From assembly GCA_001695595.3 (NCBI GenBank), contig MBPM02000039.1, positions 124,001 through 188,000 on the forward strand: DNA of 64,000 nucleotides, given 5' to 3'. Positions 57,060 to 64,000 of this stretch are shown one piece after another (within the stretch, counting starts at the first letter, position 1; each line of letters opens with the position of its first letter). Below the pieces are notes generated by a model. That model searched no databases. It was not told the DNA's origin and was given only the letters and a program-made list of their open reading frames with translations. Source of the DNA: Plasmopara viticola (lineage: Eukaryota; Oomycota; Peronosporomycetes; Peronosporales; Peronosporaceae). The translations under genes and the position numbers were made by a program.

Positions 57060-57330
57060 TACTCATTTCGGATCTGACGAGAAAGAATCACAATCCGTTT
57101 GGGTAGTACTCGCCAAATGCACGTCCATGGCGCCATGGATTATGCTCATTTGCTCTGCGCACCGCCAAGGTCTCTCGTAAGCCTGCAATAAGACTTTTTA
57201 AAAGAAACTGTCCCTTCGGCGTAATCTATACAAATGTTTTGAGCGCCACAAATACTTATTGTTGGTTGTTTTATTGGCTCGTAAGAAGCCTAAAGACAAG
57301 ATGGGCTTGCACCACCGTTGCCACTCCAGA
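57060..57330 (+). pseudogene. Segment X in plus orientation (diverged)
   Basis: Reverse-orientation counterpart of X: reading plus, TCTGACGAGAAAGAATC, ATGGCGCCATGGATTATGCTC, CTCTCGTAAGCCTG and TTGGCTCGTAAGAAGCCTAA align with the minus strand of 22341-22780. HGAMDYAHLL corresponds to HGAEVYAHLL. It lies downstream of the plus-strand effector, as X lies downstream of the minus-strand effectors. Confidence 0.55.
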
Positions 57331-60300
57331 TCTAACTGGTAAACTTGGATATCTAAATCTGAAATCGGGCGAGATACCATAATTGATCGAGCGCATAAGT
57401 CATAGTTCTAAGTCCAAGTTCTTACAACCGTGAATTTATGTTAAACTGGTTTCAACTTCTTTCCGATTGTCTCGGCTTCAGTATAAGGGTTTGAAGCGTA
57501 ATTTCGGGTGCGGCCGTAATATCGCTTTCGACATATCCCAATATGCGGACGAAAGACCGCAGATGACATATAAGGCGATCGTTGTTTTAGGTTTAATGAC
57601 GCAACGACTCCTGCAGAAGCCAAAAAACCGCCTCTACAACTTCTATGAAGTGGAATAATCGCGTCGTTTTTCTGGCACTCATCTGCTCTACAACACAATC
57701 TGCATGCTGTCGAGCAGCGCCGGAAGGTCTCGGCCGCGTGCCTTTTTTACATTTGCGTGCAAATTATATAAGTGTATTTGCACAAAGAAGCAGCAGCTCT
57801 TGCGCGACAGAATGCGTGCGCTCGAGATTGCTCTCGAGATCAATCTGGCATCATGTCTTAGCTTCTCTAGGGCATTTTAACCTTTGAGTAGGACGTGGGC
57901 TCTTTTGATCGTAATTAATTTGACACATGCGCGTCTCGGCGCGTCGTACAAAGCGGCCTTGGATGTTACTTTCTTTGTAGTAAACTTTAGCAGGGGTTGG
58001 TTGTTCTGCGCGTAAAGCTTTAACTTCTTAGATCTTTTAAACAACACGGCTGCGATAATGGTCACTACCAGCCTCCGTATCACCATCTATACTCACCTCG
58101 GTGGCAAAGTCAAGCGCAGAGGTGCTTATAAGATTAACTAGGGGTGGTGCGACCCATAAAAATTACAAGACTCGAAGTCTTTAAAATCTAAATACCTCTT
58201 TAGACGCATTTTCTTTGAGTTTGATATTTAATTGAGTGGCAACACCACGTCCTATCTCAGTTTATAATTTTGCCGAGACCGTTAAGCCTTTCAATTTATT
58301 ACAATTATGAACAAAGGCATTCTTGGATCTCGAGAACGAAAAGTCGGTGATGAGCGCGAAGATCTCACTTTTTGCATCAGGTCACGCGTTAGCTATCTGG
58401 CGGAGATGGCTCATTAATTTATTACTTCTTATGTGGTAGTGCTTATGACCTAATATCACTGTACTTCAATTGTGGCGTGATACCAATCTTGTGCCTTATC
58501 CCTCTATCCGGTATGATTGATCTCTAGATTCCACAGCTGAGTATACGTTTGCAAAAGAGTATCTTCGGAATTTATCAGAATCTTTGGGCCGAAGGCGCAA
58601 TGTAGCCGCCTAGAAATCTACTTTAAGATAATTTCGTCTCTAAGGTAGGATATCCGTCAGAAAAACTCTCACCATTAGAAGAACCTTCCCCGAATATATA
58701 ATGTTTTCTGAGAAACAAACTCTGTGGCTTCGAGCACTTTGAGGCTTAATACTTCTTGTGCTATAGTTGGAGTGCGCTAACCGTAACACAACGACCAGCT
58801 GCGTTGTCAGCTATCCGTGTAGATAAGGACTCTTTGCCAGCCACGAGGTCGTTTGTGACACCCAAGGAAAATCCAAAAATTCCATCTTCGCTCTCTTCTC
58901 GTATATATGCAACTCGCAGCTGAATGACCCTATAAATATCTGAAGAGATATCTTCCCCAGACTGGTAGCGTTAATGTCAGTGTTTTCGGGTTGCAGAAGC
59001 TGTCAGCGGAACTTGGGTTTCCGCTATGTAAAATTTAAATGGCGTAGTCATATTTACTCGATGGAAATGTTCGTAGTATTAATACATCCCATATACATTT
59101 CAAGCGTAAGCGTGCTGAATGGAGCCGTGTGTAAAACAAAGTGGAGACGTAAGTTGCGTTGCATGACATCTAAAGCCTTTCCTCGCCAAGCTTGTGCATT
59201 TCTAGCCACGACAACAAGATATATATGTCCATATTACAAACAAGCAATGGCTCTAGGTTACTGCGATAAATTAATTCTACAACTCGATCTTTTTCGTCTT
59301 GAAGGACGTTTAAACCAAATCAAACTGACACTGGCTTATTTAAGGTGCCCTCACTTAAAAACTATTGAACAGCTTTTGTTGGTTGGAAGTGCTTGTAAGC
59401 GCACAAAATGTCGCGACAAGCGAGTCTTTACCAAGACTAAAAAGGCTCTTTATTAGTTCTTATCCTAAAATGTACACTTGCAGCTCACCACAGCTAGTTT
59501 CGCTGGTAAATACTAAAGAATAAGCACTTACTTTGTGTTTCAGCTACATGCCCTTACCTAGTTCAAGCTAGGCCGCTCGCTCTCGCGCTTCCGTAGCTGT
59601 GAGGGCGGAGCTTCTACCACAAGTATGAAGCCCTTGAGATAAATGAAGGTGTTTACTTTCGAGACCGATATGAGTTACGTGCTCTTGCTAAAGTGAGCTG
59701 TTTCGCGTATATCACGATTTGTACTATAAGAAGCTAAGTGTGACTCACGACAACGTAGCAGGATTCAATACCAAAAGCACACCCACAATGCCAATAGTAT
59801 GTATCTTGTCTGATCAGGCTTTGATGGGCCTATATCTGAATCATATACGAGAAAAAATCTAATTAAGCTGACCCTATGATGTTCACAAGCTTTTTTGTGG
59901 AAAGCGTGTTAACTTTTGCAAGATTTGCTCAAAAAGCAGTGAAAGCGAGTTTTTTTGTCAGCCATACGTACTGGATGTAAGGGTATGCATGTCAGTGTGA
60001 GTCACCAAATTTGATCCGACTAGGTAGCACGATTTCGTAGCTCCTTACGCCGAGACGGTGTGCAGGGAGATTGAAGATCGTTTCGCAGGTGATTCTAGAT
60101 TTGTTAGGATCAACGTGTGCAATAGATTGCAGTCTCAAGATTGGATTATTAAATATGTTGCTTATCCGATTTTCGTTTTGTTAGTAACTTAGTACATAAT
60201 CTCTGTTGATTCTATAATAATATAGATACATTTCCTGCCGGTCTAATAAGCGTTGGGCAAGTTTTAACGGCGATCAAGCTATGCAGTGTCAAGCGTCTTC

Positions 60301-60729
60301 CCTGCCAATATTATTGAATCAATAGAGTGTAATTTATCTCAGTATCCTTAGAGATGCCTCCAAACGAAATGGATATCATACCGATAGGGTGTCTTTCGTG
60401 CAAAGAGATAAACTTTTGTCACACAACGTCTGCTTTATGTAACAACCCGTTGCATCCTCTCCCACGACACCTCGTGTGAATAGTCTAATAGAAGAAGAAT
60501 GAGTGTCCAAAGCCGGCTTTATCATGACAGCAACCGGAGAGGCAGCAGAGGAGTCTGCAGGTCGGTTAAATCAGCTCACGATGACCAACTAAATTTCGAA
60601 AAAGTTAACTCGATCTCCTCAGGTATCACTGTAAAAGTACCGGCTGCATTCAAGTGTGACCACTTTCTTCGGCTAATTTTTTTCCCGAAATTACGTTAGC
60701 ATTATATATTTTCATAACCGGTCTGAAGG
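57331..60729. other. Spacer without recognised genes
   Basis: Unique within the window. Frames of note: 57645-57887 plus (80 codons, MKWNNRVVFLALICST start resembling a signal peptide), 57877-58086 minus (69 codons), 58974-59456 plus (160 codons, listed separately). On the minus strand at about 58455-58540 a KAQDWYHAT peptide resembles retroelement Gag, but stops surround it. No RNA gene seen. Confidence 0.3.
58974..59456 (+). CDS. Hypothetical 160-aa ORF, unrecognised
   Basis: Longest open frame in the unique spacer. Starts MSVFSGCRSCQRNLGF, rich in Cys and basic residues (CKRTKCRDKR near the end), with no signal peptide and no known motif. It could be a small gene, a fragment of an unrecognised element, or chance. 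No homologous copy in the window to test it against. Confidence 0.25.
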   Translation: MSVFSGCRSCQRNLGFRYVKFKWRSHIYSMEMFVVLIHPIYISSVSVLNGAVCKTKWRRKLRCMTSKAFPRQACAFLATTTRYICPYYKQAMALGYCDKLILQLDLFRLEGRLNQIKLTLAYLRCPHLKTIEQLLLVGSACKRTKCRDKRVFTKTKKALY

Positions 60730-61000
60730 AGATGAGCCGACTTTACAATTGTATCTCGGCCATTCAAAGCAATATTTCGAGGTCACGAAAATCAATATAC
60801 CTTGAGCCAAATTTGACAAATGTGTGTTTTTGGCAGCGGGGACTATGTTCTCAGCAACATTGCGCACCACTATGGGGTTAACGCAGACCCCGAACGAGTG
60901 AAAGCTGTTCGTCTCGGCCTACAACGCCCTAGGAACAATTTAAATAGTTTATAAGATAAACAAAGTATTATAAAATAATCTAAGCCTATCGCTCGACAGA
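60730..61000 (+). pseudogene. Ty3/Gypsy reverse transcriptase fragment, decayed
   Basis: Two plus-strand frames join into a typical segment of Gypsy RT. The first runs through EVTKINIP to AKFDKCVFLAAGTMF (60780-60855, with the KC-F block), and the second through HHYGVNADPERVKAVR (60870-60920, the G---DP-KV-A element). A third reads TKYYKII (about 60955), equivalent to NYYRRFI. A stop and two frameshifts; no LTR or other pol domain recognised nearby. Confidence 0.6.
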
Positions 61001-61839
61001 ATACGTTTGTTTGTATATCCGAGATGCAACACTGTTTCCTCGAAGACTTACGGGCCTTGGTCATTGATTTTTTTTAGATCGATGTCAACGCACACAGATC
61101 GTTAATACTCCGGCTCTAGTAATCCTATCAAGTCCCTACAATTGCTCTCTGCAGCGCCAATTCTGCGCTTGATCTGGTATAGCTTACCATACGGTGGCTG
61201 AAAGCGCCCGTTATCACAGTCGTGTTGGTCGTAAGTTCTGAAAAAACGCAGTTATTACGATCGTACAAGCTAAACAACTGGCTCTTTATATAGAAAGCAA
61301 CTTCTCGAGGCAGCTTAGTACATGTCGCTACGACGCGCAGTAGTCGATTTATCTGTGACCCTCATGAATTTCAGTCAAAAGAGTCCGTGTCCTTCTCGTA
61401 GGTCTTAAATTCTTCAAAAAGCCATAGCATGATGCCAGATAGATCCCAAGAGCAATCACAAGCGAATAAGTTTGGCGCACAGGAGGTACTGCTTCATATT
61501 GAAAAATCCGCAAGGCCTTGACAACGTATGAAAAGCAGTTAGGTGCCAAGAAATGGTACGACTATTTTATTCCTTGGTTGATGTATAAGCATTTTATTGG
61601 CTTCTGTAGGACCGTTTGAAGTCCGTTGTGATCTAAACTTGGAGATGACGAGCGTCTCGTAGACCATCTGCACATTTTCGGCCACAATTTCAGGCTACAA
61701 AGGCTTGTCTCGGCATTATGTTGAAGCCGGGACATCTCAGGAGTGCGTTCTCATCAGTTGCACACGAGAGCACGGCTGTAAAACCCTTTGGCTTTTAAGA
61801 TCGAAACTAAATTTGTTATCATCTAATAGTTCACCCATT
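61001..61839. other. Spacer, nothing recognised
   Basis: Short frames only (for example 61349-61549 minus). No repeat of the units found here. Confidence 0.4.
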
Positions 61840-62419
61840 CCCAGATGAAATCTCAAAATCTACTGCGGTGGTTACAGCGATGCAAGCTAAGGCTTCTAAC
61901 GACGCCGAGTGAAATCTAGTAAGGATTATTTGTAGTGCTTCAAAATGTGTGCAGGTCGCACTGGAGCAATGATTCGATTTGGATCAAGAATTTACCGTAA
62001 CCGCCACGCTATTAGTGACCTTCAAAGAGACCTTGCGATGTGTGAAGCAGATGAATTAACTACTGGGCGCCATGACCTCAATTAGACGGGTAACTCTCGT
62101 CCAAAATATTCTCTCTTTCTCGTCAGACCCGTTCTTCAAGAAATTAGTGGACCTATCACGGGACGGTGGTTTGCAACAGTATCTGACTTTAAGAAAACGC
62201 AAAAGCTAAGTGCACTGCTAAGTTCAGTCTTTAGGCCCAGTCTGAAAATGCGATTGTTTTCTTTCTTTTCTGATTTCACCATTACGCCTTTATAATTGTC
62301 AATAAGGATAGTTCATATCAAGTATTTGCCCCTTGAATTCGCCATAGACTTTCTTGTCTTGACGGGTGAGATTTTTACATATCCAATCAAACTGGAAACA
62401 AGTAATATCTTCATGGCTT
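61840..62419 (-). pseudogene. Segment X, minus orientation, diverged fourth copy
   Basis: Degenerate match to 7126-7800: TACAGCGATGCAAGC, GACGGGTGAGATTTTTACA and GGCGCCATGACCT are still readable. Faces the plus-oriented X at 57060 across 4.5 kb. Confidence 0.55.
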
Positions 62420-63264
62420 ACCCTCGACCGATGCAGCCGTATCGACCATATTGTTTCGAAAATTTGGCGTCTTCGATATCAATTTGTCAAACTACTTATT
62501 GCAAGACCGCTCCTCTTGCGAGAACTGGTCTGGCATCCTAAAGCTGCATTCTTGGTATAGAAGTTTCAGATGGTGGTCTGGTGCATCGACTGAAGCTTAA
62601 CCCAATCAGTACAGTTGATCGGGGATAAATGACGGCCATGAACGTAATTTTGCCTGCTAGTTCTGCATATGCAACACCCCGTTATCGTCCGCCATATGTT
62701 GTCCCTTCAACCTAATCATGGCAGGGGGGCGGCCGACCAGGAACAATTGTTATATAAAGGTCCTTGAAATTGTTTTCGAGGCACGTAATCAAAAGGATTC
62801 AGTCATGTGGTGTCAGCCGATTCATAACTCTTTGTATAAACATGGGCGCAAAGCTCGACAATCTATACCTGCAAGCGCGTTGCTGGGTCGCGAAATGTTC
62901 TTTTCATGCTGGTCACTAAACCGTGGACGCCGTAATATTTTAGCACTAGCACTGAAATTGATGCTATTGACGCAATCCAAATAGTGCGCATGTTCATCGA
63001 CTACTATCCTCTAAACCCTTGTAGCAAGGCTGTATGGCCTCATGTACTTTAAATTGTATTGTATATAGCGTAAGTGACACATGGCAAGCAGCAACTTGAA
63101 CGTACAGATAAATTGCATCCTTAGCCTTCTCGGTCGAGCCATATTTTGAGGTTTCCCGAGTCCTGCTTATTAGCTTAAATGTGCTGGTGAGTAAAGGTTA
63201 AACAAGCGCGAATTATCATAGACCTCCAATATTAAAGGCAAATGAAACATATTAACTTTATGCA
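62420..63264. repeat. Effector downstream flank F, diverged copy
   Basis: Partial matches to F, such as GTAGCAAGGCTGTATGG (near 63020), AGCGTAAGTGACACATGGCAA (near 63070, split) and the GCGGCCGACCAGGAACAATTG part near 62730. Heavily decayed; no gene. Confidence 0.45.
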
Positions 63265-64000
63265 TCAACTAAAGCCTGCGTGCAACAAAAGCTTTTGCTC
63301 CTTCTCAAAGCAATCCATTCTAGTCGAAATGTAATTTTTATAAAGCCGTATGGCCGAGGGTAGGAGAAACGCCTTCATTTAGCATTTTCACAAACTAAAA
63401 TATACTGACGCATTGGTACAGTCTGGGTTTAATACGATAAATAATCACTTCTTCAATGATTTTATCGAAAGTTGATCACTTCATTGATGGTCGGTTCCTT
63501 GGTGTTTTTTTCTTTCAATACCATGCTCATCTTTGAGGGCTTTTTGACTTCACCCTCTGAAGATTGGACATTAGATTGAAACCAGAGAAAAAAGTACCCA
63601 CCATTAGCAAATCGTCGACGTGACAATCCAATATGAGAAGCTAAACCAAAACACAAGGCGATTTATCTTGCGAGTTCTCACTTGTTGACGAGATCGGAAG
63701 CTAAAGCATAATAAAATTTTTGATCTCCTCCCATCGCTTCCTCAATTAATGCCACGAGCTCATTGTCAGTCAATTGTGCGTTTAAATAGTTGAACACAGT
63801 TCTACAATCCTGCCAAACGAGAACTTCGATGCGCACTATCTCCGGGTCGGTGCCTTCGAAGTTTATTATATCTCTGTGCCTACCAACCACGAACTACATC
63901 CACGTCTATAAATTAAATTTCTCCACATGGTTCAAGTTTATAAGCTTTCTGATCTCAAGGAAGTTGAGCACTTTGTCCGCCGTCATGCTATTGCGATCCG
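63265..64000 (-). pseudogene. Diverged effector copy at the window edge (E4, partial)
   Basis: Minus-strand match to the C-terminal part of E1-E3. 63678-63890 reads HRDIINFEGTDPEIVRIEVL then TDNELVALIEEAMGGDQKFYY, equivalent to about residues 462-524, and 63462-63656 covers module 4 and beyond (FLWFQSNVQSSEGEVKK). The C-terminal region is frameshifted, so it is probably broken; the N-terminus is beyond the window. It is the most diverged member and lacks the 5S insertion, consistent with an ancestral full-length gene. Confidence 0.75.

Noticed and set aside
57645..57887. 80-codon secreted cysteine-rich peptide
   Set aside because: The hydrophobic start is suggestive, but there are no homologous copies, no promoter and no cysteine pattern of a known family.
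58455..58540. Retroelement Gag-like KAQDWYHAT on the minus strand
   Set aside because: Very short, surrounded by stops, and on the opposite strand to the Gypsy RT remnant; too weak to annotate.
1..64000. CRISPR array or prokaryotic operon structure
   Set aside because: The repeats are long segmental and transposon copies, not short regularly spaced repeats; genes are eukaryotic in type.

Overview
The window looks like repeat-rich accessory DNA from a plant-pathogenic oomycete of the Peronosporales type (Phytophthora or downy mildew). The reasons are three full-length secreted proteins with an RxLR-EER-like N-terminus and repeated LWY-type modules, oomycete-style LINE elements, and short (about 65 bp) candidate introns in a DNA transposon. 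I cannot name the species. No housekeeping gene, tRNA or intact rRNA gene was found.

Layout. (1) 1-6.61 kb is an old, decayed LINE on the minus strand. It is interrupted by a SINE-like element (1271-1587, with 14-bp target duplication) and by a Tc1/mariner-type DNA transposon (about 1917-4086), which itself carries a second SINE (2015-2344). (2) 6.61-7.13 kb is AT-rich and holds a MITE fragment with an empty SINE site. (3) 7.13-56.8 kb is a segmental amplification: three units of about 15, 18 and 16.5 kb. Each unit runs: segment X (decayed coding segment, minus), downstream flank F, one or two broken C-terminal effector copies with an embedded 5S rRNA fragment (minus), one intact 675-aa effector (minus; E1 10216-12243, E2 27695-29722, E3 43923-45950), its upstream arm, a MITE holding a SINE, a LINE of about 6.6 kb (minus) inserted in a roughly 500-bp tandem repeat, an inverted copy of the upstream arm, and a broken effector copy on the plus strand. 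(4) 57.0-64.0 kb is a diverged fourth half-unit: X in plus orientation, an unrecognised spacer with a Gypsy reverse transcriptase remnant, X in minus orientation, flank F, and a degenerate minus-strand effector running off the end.

How it fits together. The effector is present eleven times as head-to-head inverted pairs (promoter arms facing across the MITE/LINE) and, in the fourth unit, tail-to-tail around a spacer. Only the minus-strand member of each of the three young units stays open. LINE insertion with the same 13-bp target duplication in units 2 and 3 (left half also in unit 1) shows that the LINE entered once and was then copied with the cassette. The window therefore records birth and death of a secreted effector family by palindromic and tandem duplication, with mobile elements as passengers. 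All LINE copies look dead.
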